Below are positions 43,960 through 53,419 of a DNA stretch of 64,000 nt, piece by piece. Source of the DNA: Balneolaceae bacterium UBA7797 (GTDB lineage Bacteria; Bacteroidota; Rhodothermia; Balneolales; Balneolaceae); contig DLCN01000032.1 of the NCBI GenBank assembly GCA_002480645.1, forward strand, positions 7,873-71,872, given 5' to 3'. A program made the position numbers and the translations under genes. Under the pieces are notes generated by a model that worked only from the letters and a program-made list of their open reading frames with translations, had not been told where the DNA came from and did no database searches. The first letter of the stretch is position 1; every line of letters starts with the position of its first letter.

Positions 43960-45753
43960 TTATTTTCCTTTTATCCAGGCTTCCCTTTTCGCTCTTTTTT
44001 GACGGCCTGCCCGTTCATTGATCGTACTTTCAAGTACCATCGATGCTTTGAATGTTACTTCAACCGTGCGTTCCTCATCATATCTGATAAATGTAACCTC
44101 GGCGGTCTGTCCCGGTCTGTATCTTGATAAGATCTCTTCTACGTCGTCTACCTCTGCTAATTTTATACCACCAATTGAAAGGATCTCGTCCCCATTGTCT
44201 AAGCCGGCATTATAAAAAGAACCACCCATCGTTGTATTGGCCGTGATCATCCACCGTCCGTCTTTCTCTCTTATTCTGGCACCCGGATCAACCTTATTAT
44301 CATCTTTCACCTTCAGTGTTACCCCCATCTCACTAAGTAACGATGAATAATCCGGCATTTCACTTTTGTAGATAAACGACCCGAAAAAAGTTGTCGCAAA
44401 ATCATTACCCGCATATTCACCTAACGCGGCCTCTATATCCTGTACATTATACGGGATCTCTGTTTTACCATATTTTTTCCACATCAACTGCATGAATCCA
44501 TCCAGTGATAGACCTTTCTTATGTTCCCGGAGTGAAAGGTCAAGGCCTAACCCAAGAACGCTTCCATACGAATAATAGGAAATGAAAATGTTGTTATTGT
44601 TGGTTGGATCGATAGAAGTAGCAGCATCTACAAATGGTGCCCGATAGCTCATTTCAATTGGATTGAAGAAATCACGCCCGGGAGAATTGATCACGTAATT
44701 CAGAGCACCATCCAATCTTTCAATATATTCATCTTCAGTTCTGATACCTGCTCTGGCCAGGATCAAGCCTGTATAATAGCTGGTAAACCCTTCTGCGAAC
44801 CAAAGCTCGCCACTCATGTTGGCATCTTCAAAATCGAATGGTTCCAGCGATCCCGGTCTTATTCTTTCTACGTTCCAGGCATGGAAAAATTCATGGGCAA
44901 TGGTGCTTATACTGGTTTCGCCTAGTGGCCGGTCTAATGGTTTGGAACTGGAAACAACGGTAGAATTTCTATGTTCCATTCCGTCTCCGCTGGCATTCGG
45001 CATGTAGCAACTCAGAAAAGTATATTCTCCAAAATCAAAATTGGGGAGCTCTCCAAAAACAGCCTTCTCTGCTTCAACTATGGCAATAACTTTATCGAAA
45101 TATTCATTAATCTCGGTATCGGATGCCGGAGTGTGAAGTGCCAGCCTGATCAATTGTCCATCGATCATTTCTTCCCGGAGATGAAAGTCTGCGATCTCCA
45201 CCGGACTATCCATGAAATAATAGAGGTCCGGGGCTGCATATGTGTGCGTACCAATCTGCTCAAGCTGGGTTGCTACTCTCCAATTCAGGTCTTCCCGAAC
45301 ATTAAACGTGATCTCAACCGGGCGATGCTGATAATTTCTGGCGTATACAAATGTGGCCGGTATATTGAGATGAGCATGTGTTTCATCTACCTGAGAATAA
45401 GTTCCACCTCCCCTGTTCGCGAACAGGGTATAAGTAAATACAACGGTTCCGTCGTGACCGGTTACATCCCATTGTTGTGGATTTGGTCGAGATACATCAA
45501 GTTCATTCCCTTTACTATCATAAGCATGAACATCATACACATTCTTCGCAAAATCATGAATCGCATATCTTCCCGGAGACGTCCTGCTCATTCTAACTTC
45601 AAACGGACCTTCACTTAGGTTGGTGAATGTGGCCGTGATCTCAGCTTCATGATGTACGGCATTATCAAATGATATAGTATACTGATTGATCGTTTGAGCT
45701 TTCACCGAACTAACCAGCACCACGAAAAAAGTGATCAGAAAAAAGGTTCTCAT
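43960..45753 (-). CDS. Exported M61 glycyl-aminopeptidase-like protease with PDZ domain
   Basis: The 597-residue protein has a signal peptide (1-19, ending VKAQ) and an N-terminal beta domain. The M61 catalytic centre has HEFFHAWNVERIRP (zinc ligands 287 and 291) and the distal glutamate in ELWFAEGFTSYY near 315-325. A PDZ domain (about 478-570) contains FYNAGLDNGDEILSIGG. This is the common bacterial M61-PDZ architecture, active on N-terminal small residues. It is the first gene of the leftward M61-M24 pair. The promoter should lie in the 80 bases shared with the divergent small exported protein. Confidence 0.92.
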   Translation of the reverse strand: MRTFFLITFFVVLVSSVKAQTINQYTISFDNAVHHEAEITATFTNLSEGPFEVRMSRTSPGRYAIHDFAKNVYDVHAYDSKGNELDVSRPNPQQWDVTGHDGTVVFTYTLFANRGGGTYSQVDETHAHLNIPATFVYARNYQHRPVEITFNVREDLNWRVATQLEQIGTHTYAAPDLYYFMDSPVEIADFHLREEMIDGQLIRLALHTPASDTEINEYFDKVIAIVEAEKAVFGELPNFDFGEYTFLSCYMPNASGDGMEHRNSTVVSSSKPLDRPLGETSISTIAHEFFHAWNVERIRPGSLEPFDFEDANMSGELWFAEGFTSYYTGLILARAGIRTEDEYIERLDGALNYVINSPGRDFFNPIEMSYRAPFVDAATSIDPTNNNNIFISYYSYGSVLGLGLDLSLREHKKGLSLDGFMQLMWKKYGKTEIPYNVQDIEAALGEYAGNDFATTFFGSFIYKSEMPDYSSLLSEMGVTLKVKDDNKVDPGARIREKDGRWMITANTTMGGSFYNAGLDNGDEILSIGGIKLAEVDDVEEILSRYRPGQTAEVTFIRYDEERTVEVTFKASMVLESTINERAGRQKRAKREAWIKGK

Positions 45754-45833
45754 AAACTAACTTAGGATTGAATTGATAATTTCGATTTGGCCGGGGAATA
45801 AGATTATTACTTCAATTTTACTATTTTGAAGCC

Positions 45834-46229
45834 ATGAAAAAACGCCTGCTCATTATAACTATTCTGTTGGTAAGTGTTGCAACCGCAAAAGCTCAGCAAA
45901 GTTTAAAAGTTGCAACAGAATTAAAGGAGTATGCTATTTCGTTTACAAATACGTCGGTTAATTTGACGCATAATGATAGTCAACCGATATTTTCTTCCTT
46001 TATTCCGTCAACTACCCGTATCATTCCTTCTGTTGAGCCCGCCTTTTATGCACTAACCATTTTTAGCGGTTTAAAGTATCGCTCTCCGATCGATCAGTTC
46101 TTGTCGATCTATCCCTTTGATGACCGGGCGATACAGGCATCGTCATTCAGTGATCTGGAACTCATTACCCGAAGGAATTATTTACTACAAACACCGGCTT
46201 CACCGGCTCAATTATGGATGGACAGGTAA
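45834..46229 (+). CDS. Small exported protein of unknown function
   Basis: The 131-residue protein has a convincing signal peptide (MKKRLLIITILLVSVATAKAQ). No recognised domain follows. The mature part is rich in Ser/Thr and aromatic residues (SSFIPSTTRIIPSVEPAFYA) and has no cysteine. Its last 16 bases overlap the start of the enoyl-CoA hydratase gene in another frame, implying translational coupling. It may be an orphan lineage-specific envelope protein; nothing in the sequence gives a function. Confidence 0.6.
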   Translation: MKKRLLIITILLVSVATAKAQQSLKVATELKEYAISFTNTSVNLTHNDSQPIFSSFIPSTTRIIPSVEPAFYALTIFSGLKYRSPIDQFLSIYPFDDRAIQASSFSDLELITRRNYLLQTPASPAQLWMDR

Positions 46230-46969
46230 CCAGTAGTTTATCAAACGGGATCGCTGAACTTCAGTTTTCCCATCCCAAAGGAAATTCCTTGCCCGGAGTA
46301 ATGCTTGCTGATCTTGCCCGGGAGATCTCTGTTATTGGCTCAGATCCTTCGGTCAAAGTCATCATCTTGAGCAGTAAAGGTACCGGAGCATTTTGTGGTG
46401 GAGCTTCTTTTGATGAATTAATTTCTATTGCTGATGAAAAGTCGGGAAAAGAGTTCTTTATGGGCTTTGCCAGAGTAATGCTGGCAATGATCAAGGCTCC
46501 CGTTTTTGTGATCACTAAAGTACAGGGTAAAGCAGTTGGCGGAGGAACCGGAATTATTGCTGCATCTGACTATGCCATTGCTCATAAAAATGCCTCCATC
46601 AAACTAAGTGAATTGAACCTCGGAATCGGTCCTTTCGTAATTGGTCCTGTACTGGAACATAAGATCGGAGCTGCACAAGTTCTGGCTATGAGTATTGACC
46701 GAAATTGGCGATCCGCTGATTGGGCCTTGGAACAGGGTTTATTCCATCAGGTAGTTACTGATCACGCAGAACTAGACTCTACTGTACAGGCGTTGGCCGT
46801 TGACCTTTCCACAAAAAATCCGGAAGCAATGACGGCCATCAAGCGATCGCACCAGTTAAGAATAAAAGATCTGGAACAACTACTTGAAGAAAAAGCTGCA
46901 TTAAGCGGAAAACTCGTTTTGAGTGACTTTACCCGGAAATTTATTTTAGCCTTTAAAGATAAGAACTGA
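46214..46969 (+). CDS. Enoyl-CoA hydratase/isomerase family protein
   Basis: The 251-residue crotonase-fold protein has the two oxyanion-hole segments: SSKGTGAFCGGASFDEL near 55-71 and KVQGKAVGGGTGIIAASDYA near 99-118. LGIGPFVIGPVLEHKIG follows near 136. The usual catalytic glutamate of hydratases near this region (GE/E in the G-x-x-P segment) is not evident, so hydratase activity is uncertain; isomerase or another crotonase activity is possible. It begins inside the preceding small gene and ends two bases from the convergent kinase gene. Confidence 0.85.
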   Translation: MDGQVTSSLSNGIAELQFSHPKGNSLPGVMLADLAREISVIGSDPSVKVIILSSKGTGAFCGGASFDELISIADEKSGKEFFMGFARVMLAMIKAPVFVITKVQGKAVGGGTGIIAASDYAIAHKNASIKLSELNLGIGPFVIGPVLEHKIGAAQVLAMSIDRNWRSADWALEQGLFHQVVTDHAELDSTVQALAVDLSTKNPEAMTAIKRSHQLRIKDLEQLLEEKAALSGKLVLSDFTRKFILAFKDKN

Positions 46970-46971
46970 TC

Positions 46972-49900
46972 TCAGGCTTTGGGGATATTTATCTCAAACC
47001 AGGCACCACCTTCTCCTCTGTAATTCAATTCGCCGGAGATCTGTTTGGTTAGAGATTGAATAAGACTTATTCCAAGCGATGATTTCTTTTTCTCGAAAAG
47101 ATCTTCATCAAAGCCAACCCCATCATCATAAACCTCCAGCCTGAAGGAGTCTCCATTATCCTCAAACCTGATCGTAATAGTTCCGTTCGAGCGTCCTTCA
47201 AAAGCATGTTTGTAGCTATTGGTGATAAGTTCGTTCGTTATCAGTCCTACCGGAATTCCAATATTTACATCAACGAAGGTCTCATCCACATGTTGAATGA
47301 GTTCAATATTCTTGGAGCCGGCCCTGACTGTAGAATTAATACCCCGGATCAGATCTTCCAGGAATTTTCGGAAATTTACTTTAGCCAGATCTTCATTTTG
47401 ATAGAGGTTCTCATGCACCTTCGACATGGCCATGATCCGGAGTTTACTTTCCTGAATTGATTTTTTTGCCTCCCCTTCTGGCATGCTCCAGCTTTGTAAT
47501 TCTAATAAACCCGAAATGACGGCTAAATTATTCTTTACTCTGTGATGGATCTCTTTTATCAATACCTCTTTTTCATGTAAGGCAGTGGTGAGATCTTCGG
47601 TCTGTTCATCAACTTTCTTTTGCAGGTTTTTCTTTTCCAGTTTATCCAGACGAACATTTATATACACATACACAACCAATCCCAGTGAAGCAGCTACCAA
47701 AATAAAAAACCACCATTGCAACCAATAAGGCTTCAACACCTTGAAAGAGGCCAACGATACCGTACTGCTCCAATTCGATTTCATGGACTTTGCAGACACT
47801 AAGTACTCATAATCACCCGGCGGTAAGTTTGTGTATTTAGCATTGGTGATATCTTCTCCATACTGCCAGTCCTTATCAAAACCGGCCAGTTTATATTTAT
47901 AATAGATGTGATCCGGATTTTTGTAATCGATCGCATTAAAAACCAGCTCTACATTATTATCGTTATAGTCGATAATGGTTGAACGAACTGAATCTTTACC
48001 CGTTAATAATACTTTGGAATCTGTATGGAGCTCTCTCAGAAAAACCAGAGGCGCTTCTGATTTATCGATAGTTGTAGCTCCCTCTTTAAAGGTATAGTGT
48101 ATCAATCCATTCTTAGCAGTACCAAACCATAAACTGCCATCATCATCTAACAATCTGGCTGCACCATTAAACTCTATTCCATTTCCGGATTCATTCAAAG
48201 GGAAATGAATTTGATCCAACTCTCCGCTTCTCTCCCAGTTTACGGTATTAAAGTAATTCAACCCGGCATTGGTACCCTGCCATAAGCCCCCTCTGTTATC
48301 CGGCAAGAGAAATACCGTTTCATTAAGGTACAGATCATCGGTAGAGAGTTTTCTTTGGATCTTGATATCAACCTTATCTCCGTAATCTTTGATCACAGAA
48401 ATTCCCCGGTTTGTTCCCAGCCAGAGATTCCCCAAGTTATCCTCAATGATCTCATAAACCTGCTCACCTTCCAGATCCAGGTCTTCATCAATATGACGAA
48501 CCGAGTCTCCATCAAAACGCGCTAATCCATTTCTGGTTCCAACCCAGATTTCATCTCTGCTATCCTGGTAGAGATAGATCAGGTCTGATTTCCAGTAATC
48601 ATCGGTATCTGCTTTAAATTTTTTATAGGTTCCATTTTTATAATAGATCAGCTCTCCCGTGGTAGCAAACCAAATCCCACCCTCGGTATCCACCATTATA
48701 TCGTTTATAAAATATTGATATAGAGAATCATAGAATTGAGGACGGAAGAAATTTTTACCATCAAATTCAATGATATCGTAGTTATAGGTAGAAAAGATCA
48801 GGTTTCCGTTCGGAAGCTCTTCAATATCCCATATTTCATCCCGCTTAATTATCTTTTCGGGGATGGTGATATTGGTGAAAACACCATCTTTATATTTACT
48901 GATCCCATTTTCTGTGGTGATCCAAATAGAACCGTCTTTGGTCTTTTTTGTAGCAAATACAGAATTAGCATCAAGGTCCGAACCACCGTCGAAAAAAGTA
49001 AATTCTCTGTCCTTAAAAATGCTCACCCCGTTTCCATCTGTTGCAATCCAGATAGTACCACTGGCATCTTTTACCAACCTGTAAATATTATTACTACTTA
49101 ACCCTTGTCTTTTGGTGATATGTTCGGAACTTACGTTCCCCTGTTCATCTTCATGATACAAGAACAATCCATTGCGTTCGGTACCGATCCACAGGTAGCC
49201 ATCTTTATCCTGATTTACCCCATAAACATAGCCCAAACTCTCTCCTTCAATTTCTGTAAGGGTACGTATTTTATTGTCCTTATTAATGATCGTAACCCCA
49301 TTACTGGTCGATATCCACATTTCATTTTCGCGGCTTTCAAACACATGGTATACATATTCTCCGCTTAGTCCATCTTTTTTATAAAGATTGTGGAAGCTAT
49401 GGTTTTGCGGATCATAAACGGAAACACCATTCATGGTTGATAACCAGATCCTGCCATCAGAAGCCTGATAAATATCCCAGATCTGATTATCCGAAAGGCC
49501 TGAATTGGTATCAAGATGAGTAAATGAATCTTCTTTTTTATCCCAGACATACACCCCATGCTTATTGGTGCCAAACCAAAGTATACCCGGTTCAAACTCA
49601 TTGATTATGTTCACATATACAGAATCCAGAAAGGGAGTTTTACCGGTATGTTTTATAACTCCATCTTCCATCACAGCCAATCCCTCTGAATCTGTACTTA
49701 TCCAGAATTCACCATCGGCATCTTCGTGTACATCGTAAATCTGCACATCTTTCAGATCATCGGCTCCGGCAGGAATTATTTCGAATCTTTTGCCATCAAA
49801 TTTTACCAGGTTTGTGGCAGTTCCGAACCATATGTATCCATACTCATCCAAATAGACATCATACACCTGACTCGAAGGCAGTCCGTCATTTACCGAAAAT

Positions 49901-49989
49901 GTCTTGATATTATAACGCTGCGCTAAAGAGACCTCAGATGTAATAAGGACTAATAAACCGAAAAAAAGTAACCTTCCTAAAACCTTCAA
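46972..49989 (-). CDS. Two-component propeller sensor kinase, HisKA_2 type
   Basis: The 1005-residue protein has a signal peptide (1-23). Residues about 25-650 form two seven-bladed Reg_prop propellers, with repeats such as GLPSSQVYDVYLDEYGYIWF and GLSDNQIWDIYQASDGRIWL. A Y_Y_Y domain (about 690-760, FNAIDYKNPDHIYYKYKLAG) follows, then a membrane helix (WWFFILVAASLGLVVYVYIN). The cytoplasmic kinase has the HisKA_2 histidine in IKEIHHRVKNNLAVISGLLE near 805, then HATPase motifs NELITNSYKHAF and YDDGVGFDEDLF. In Bacteroidota, related proteins sense surface glycans, but here no receiver or AraC domain is attached and no regulator adjoins. Confidence 0.92.
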   Translation of the reverse strand: MKVLGRLLFFGLLVLITSEVSLAQRYNIKTFSVNDGLPSSQVYDVYLDEYGYIWFGTATNLVKFDGKRFEIIPAGADDLKDVQIYDVHEDADGEFWISTDSEGLAVMEDGVIKHTGKTPFLDSVYVNIINEFEPGILWFGTNKHGVYVWDKKEDSFTHLDTNSGLSDNQIWDIYQASDGRIWLSTMNGVSVYDPQNHSFHNLYKKDGLSGEYVYHVFESRENEMWISTSNGVTIINKDNKIRTLTEIEGESLGYVYGVNQDKDGYLWIGTERNGLFLYHEDEQGNVSSEHITKRQGLSSNNIYRLVKDASGTIWIATDGNGVSIFKDREFTFFDGGSDLDANSVFATKKTKDGSIWITTENGISKYKDGVFTNITIPEKIIKRDEIWDIEELPNGNLIFSTYNYDIIEFDGKNFFRPQFYDSLYQYFINDIMVDTEGGIWFATTGELIYYKNGTYKKFKADTDDYWKSDLIYLYQDSRDEIWVGTRNGLARFDGDSVRHIDEDLDLEGEQVYEIIEDNLGNLWLGTNRGISVIKDYGDKVDIKIQRKLSTDDLYLNETVFLLPDNRGGLWQGTNAGLNYFNTVNWERSGELDQIHFPLNESGNGIEFNGAARLLDDDGSLWFGTAKNGLIHYTFKEGATTIDKSEAPLVFLRELHTDSKVLLTGKDSVRSTIIDYNDNNVELVFNAIDYKNPDHIYYKYKLAGFDKDWQYGEDITNAKYTNLPPGDYEYLVSAKSMKSNWSSTVSLASFKVLKPYWLQWWFFILVAASLGLVVYVYINVRLDKLEKKNLQKKVDEQTEDLTTALHEKEVLIKEIHHRVKNNLAVISGLLELQSWSMPEGEAKKSIQESKLRIMAMSKVHENLYQNEDLAKVNFRKFLEDLIRGINSTVRAGSKNIELIQHVDETFVDVNIGIPVGLITNELITNSYKHAFEGRSNGTITIRFEDNGDSFRLEVYDDGVGFDEDLFEKKKSSLGISLIQSLTKQISGELNYRGEGGAWFEINIPKA

Positions 49990-50112
49990 TACTGAACCTG
50001 TGCCAAGAATTTGCCCAAATATCCTAAAATATACGGTGGCATTTAAATTAAAATTATCGGCCTATCCAAAATATCCATAAGTTAGGAATCACTCACATTT
50101 ATTGCATTCATC

Positions 50113-51012
50113 TTGACTCATTCATCTAAGATCGGAGCTGTATTGATCGCAGCGACCGGTGTGATCTTATTCTCAACAAAAGCAGTGATCGTAAAGCTTG
50201 CCTATGCTTATAACATAGACCCGATCAGTCTTTTGCTCTTCAGAATGCTTTTTTCACTACCGTTTTACGTTGGGATTTATCTCGTTCACCGAAAGAAGTG
50301 GGCGGCTGATCCAATAACCGGTAAGCAAAAAGGTGCTCTGCTTTTAATTGGAGTACTTGGTTATTATCTGGCCAGTTATTTCGATTTCAGAGGACTTGCT
50401 AATATCACGGCCAGCCTGGAACGGTTGATCTTATTCAGTTATCCCACTTTTGTACTGCTTATGAGTATGATCTATCTGAAGAAAAGGATCACCAAAGCAC
50501 AGATTATATCGATCCTCATCACTTATACCGGCATTGCCATCATATTCTACGAAAGAGGAGGAATCACAGCCGGCTCCCGGGAAGAACTTATTTCAGGATC
50601 ACTTTTTGTGTTCGCCAGTGCATTAACATACGCTGCCTATCTGGTGGGCAGTAATGCTTTGGTTGCAAAAGTTGGCAGCAAGAGACTTACTACTTATTCG
50701 CTGATGGTTTCTTGTTTTGCCGTTATTTTGCATTACGGTGTTACTCATCAGGTAGATCTTTTTTCGTATCCGGCACCCGTTTATTTATTAAGTATTGCCA
50801 TGGCCTTGTTTGCAACTGTAATTCCTTCGTTCCTTATAAACGAAGCCATCAAACGTATAGGAGCACCTACTGTAGCTATAGTTGGTAGTTTGGGGCCTGT
50901 TTCAACCATTACTCTCTCAATGATCTTTTTGGGGGAAATGCTCACGCTTCCTCAATTTGCAGGGGCCTTTATCATTATTTCCGGCGTGATCTTTATTACC
51001 AGAAACAAATAA
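50113..51012 (+). CDS. EamA/DMT-family transporter
   Basis: The 299-residue protein is nearly all membrane, with about ten hydrophobic helices in two EamA halves (IGAVLIAATGVILFSTKAV near 6 and LISGSLFVFASALTYAAYLV near 160). Members export or import small metabolites such as amino acids or nucleotide-sugar-like compounds; the substrate cannot be predicted. The start is a TTG at 50113, chosen because it gives the first helix at once. No ATG lies close upstream in frame. It stands alone between divergent and convergent neighbours. Confidence 0.85.
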   Translation: MTHSSKIGAVLIAATGVILFSTKAVIVKLAYAYNIDPISLLLFRMLFSLPFYVGIYLVHRKKWAADPITGKQKGALLLIGVLGYYLASYFDFRGLANITASLERLILFSYPTFVLLMSMIYLKKRITKAQIISILITYTGIAIIFYERGGITAGSREELISGSLFVFASALTYAAYLVGSNALVAKVGSKRLTTYSLMVSCFAVILHYGVTHQVDLFSYPAPVYLLSIAMALFATVIPSFLINEAIKRIGAPTVAIVGSLGPVSTITLSMIFLGEMLTLPQFAGAFIIISGVIFITRNK

Positions 51013-51053
51013 GAAAACGAGACAAGATCTCTCCTGCCCCGCTTGCTTATTCC

Positions 51054-51075
51054 CTGCTTTTCAGCAGTTTATTTC
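51054..51075 (+). terminator. Weak hairpin after EamA transporter
   Basis: The hairpin ctgct-tttc-agcag is followed by tttattt, 41 bases after the transporter stop. The five-base stem is short, so this is a weak terminator candidate lying between convergent genes. Confidence 0.35.
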
Positions 51076-51080
51076 CCGGA

Positions 51081-53288
51081 TCATTTGATCAATGTTAGCT
51101 TTCGTGTTTGGATAAAATTACCTGCCTGTATCCGATACAGATAAATTCCTGATGCCAGACCGGAGGCATTAAACGTTACCATATGACTACCGGCACCCAT
51201 TCTTTCATTTACCAAAGTGGCTACACGTTTACCCATCAGATCATAAACCTCAAGATTGACGACTGATGATTTTGGCAGATCAAAATGTATGTTTGTACTC
51301 GGATTAAATGGATTAGGATAGTTTTGCTTAAGAACAAATTCATCCGGAGAATCAGTATTCATTTCATTGGATACCCCGGTATTTGGTTCATAATCACCAA
51401 ACAAACTGTCTATAAGTGATTCGCTAATTTCATAATTGTAGATCGTGATATCATCCAGCAGGCCGCGGAAGTAATTACTGTTTTCGCCTTCTATATAACC
51501 GGCTACCAGATTATTCGTTTCAACATCCAGGTTACCAAAGGCACTTAATTGCATGGTTTGATATAACTCCCCGTCTACATAGAGTTTGCCACCACTTGTT
51601 GGGTTATGTGTATATGCTACATGATGCCATTCCCCCAGCATGTCATAAGCTACTATTCCAAAACTATTTTGGTTACTGTCGCGGGTAGCCATGAGCAGAT
51701 CACTGCCATTATCTGTTCCTGCTCCTGCCTGACTAAGTGTTAAACTCCACTGTGTAAAATTAGATGCAGCTCCTGCCCTTTTACCGAACACAAAGGAATT
51801 TTGAATTTCATCCGCCTTCATCCACAGAGCGAACGAAAATTCGCCGGTGCCAAATTGGAAATCTTCACTGTTTCCAAAATTTATAAAGCTGCTTGCTCCG
51901 TTAAAGCTTACGGCGTTTCCTTCTTCGCCAAAACGATCTGCCGCTGATATAACATCAGTTGCCTGAGCTACTTTCTCCCCTACTTCATCCAATAAACTTC
52001 CACCGGTAAAAGGATAGCTGGCTACTAAAGATGGGGTATCAGGTTCCTCAACCACAATTTTTCCTGCGTCGTAAATGGTCCAGCTTAAATCGTTTACTAA
52101 AGTATTTCGGGCTGATTCGCCTTCTTCTGAATAGGTGCTTCCCCCGGCATTGAATGTTAGTCCGGTGTTTAATCCATCCAACTCACTCCAATTTATGAGC
52201 AGGCTGTCGTACACTTCGGTTGTTAAGTTGGTACCGGCAAACATATCGGTGAGGTTGCTTGCGCTGGTAATAACCCAATCTGAAATATCGCCGGGATAAT
52301 CTCCTAAATAGCTAAAGGTAAGGTTGAAATTTGTAGCTCCTGATACATCCCAGGTCGAAACATCCCCCTTAAAACCTGACTGACGAAAGGTCTGAAAAAA
52401 ATCTCTGTTACTGCTAACATCCCAATTCGTAAGATCCTGATTGAATGAATAGGCGCGGGCAAACGTATTCGCCATCGTTCGAACCTTTGAGACATCCCAG
52501 TTTCCGATCGGCTGATTGAATGCTACGGCATCGAAGAATGTGCTGGATAAGGTGATTACGCTGGAAGTATTCCAATCGGAGATTTCACCATTAAATGCAT
52601 AGGCCTGGAAAAAAGTCTGTTCCAGTGAGATCACGTTAGATACATCCCAATCGTTTAGATCCTGATTGAAGGATGCTGCTCCGTAAAACATCGACTGAAG
52701 ATTTGTTGCAGAGCTCATATCCCAGTCGTCCAGAGGTTGATTGAATGATCTTGCTCTCAAAAACATATATCGGAAATTTGAAATGGTACTTACATCCCAA
52801 TGATTGATATTGGAATTAAAGCTCGTAGCATCCATGAACATCATATACAAAGAGGTTACTCCGGACAGATCAGGAGCATCGGATGCAGTAATTTGAAGGC
52901 TGTCGGCTCCACGAAATGCTTCCTCCAGATCGACCCAGGCAATATCTCCCCATTGTTTAACATCCCGGATCTGCTTGGCCGCAGGCGAATCACTTAATTT
53001 TAGCTGAGGGAAACTTCCATCAATGGATACATCGAAAAGGCCGGAGTCGGCATACACATGGGATACTGTTAATTTTGTCCCGTTGTAGGTTTCGCTGCTT
53101 CCATCTCCCCATTCGATTGTAAAATCATAGGTTAATGTAGTATCCGGTGTCGGAATAGTCAGGGTTTCACCCACGCTCATCTTCCAGGTGGAAATAAACG
53201 GGTCAGATACTGTTATGGCAGTATTCTGGGCGATTACCGAATTCATCCATCCCAGAAAAAATAATAGAAGGAATAAGCTTTTCTTCAT
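51081..53288 (-). CDS. T9SS-exported BspA-like repeat and LamG surface protein
   Basis: The 735-residue protein has a signal peptide (1-20, ending VIAQ) and a PKD-like start (FTIEWGDGSSETYNG near 52). Residues about 125-365 hold eight or nine DUF285/BspA repeats of about 25 residues, with the core MFxxAxSFNQxLxxWDVSxV (for example SMFYGAASFNQDLNDWDVS). A LamG-like jelly-roll follows (about 425-620, VSFNGASSFINFGNSEDFQF and GEWHHVAYTH). The C-terminal 80 residues are a classic T9SS type A domain (NYPNPFNPSTNI, YDLMGKRVATL, GIYLYRI). It is probably a surface adhesin or carbohydrate-binding protein, and a likely client of PorU/PorV. Confidence 0.9.
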   Translation of the reverse strand: MKKSLFLLLFFLGWMNSVIAQNTAITVSDPFISTWKMSVGETLTIPTPDTTLTYDFTIEWGDGSSETYNGTKLTVSHVYADSGLFDVSIDGSFPQLKLSDSPAAKQIRDVKQWGDIAWVDLEEAFRGADSLQITASDAPDLSGVTSLYMMFMDATSFNSNINHWDVSTISNFRYMFLRARSFNQPLDDWDMSSATNLQSMFYGAASFNQDLNDWDVSNVISLEQTFFQAYAFNGEISDWNTSSVITLSSTFFDAVAFNQPIGNWDVSKVRTMANTFARAYSFNQDLTNWDVSSNRDFFQTFRQSGFKGDVSTWDVSGATNFNLTFSYLGDYPGDISDWVITSASNLTDMFAGTNLTTEVYDSLLINWSELDGLNTGLTFNAGGSTYSEEGESARNTLVNDLSWTIYDAGKIVVEEPDTPSLVASYPFTGGSLLDEVGEKVAQATDVISAADRFGEEGNAVSFNGASSFINFGNSEDFQFGTGEFSFALWMKADEIQNSFVFGKRAGAASNFTQWSLTLSQAGAGTDNGSDLLMATRDSNQNSFGIVAYDMLGEWHHVAYTHNPTSGGKLYVDGELYQTMQLSAFGNLDVETNNLVAGYIEGENSNYFRGLLDDITIYNYEISESLIDSLFGDYEPNTGVSNEMNTDSPDEFVLKQNYPNPFNPSTNIHFDLPKSSVVNLEVYDLMGKRVATLVNERMGAGSHMVTFNASGLASGIYLYRIQAGNFIQTRKLTLIK

Positions 53289-53419
53289 TGTATGTACAGT
53301 TTTTAAGTTTGGTTTATCCTAAAAACTATCCAGCCTGATACTTATAAAATGCGCTAGTTAATGAATCGCAGCTTCTGACCAATGAATGGCATATTGAATT
53401 AATAAAGAAAAATGGTGGA

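Noticed and set aside
44971..45618. A 215-codon plus-strand frame
   Set aside because: It lies fully antisense within the M61 peptidase gene, which has intact catalytic motifs; the frame has no recognisable domain.
52100..52900. Repeated DNA in the BspA-like gene as a mobile or satellite element
   Set aside because: The repetition is protein-level (about 25-residue repeats within an open frame), as is normal for this family.
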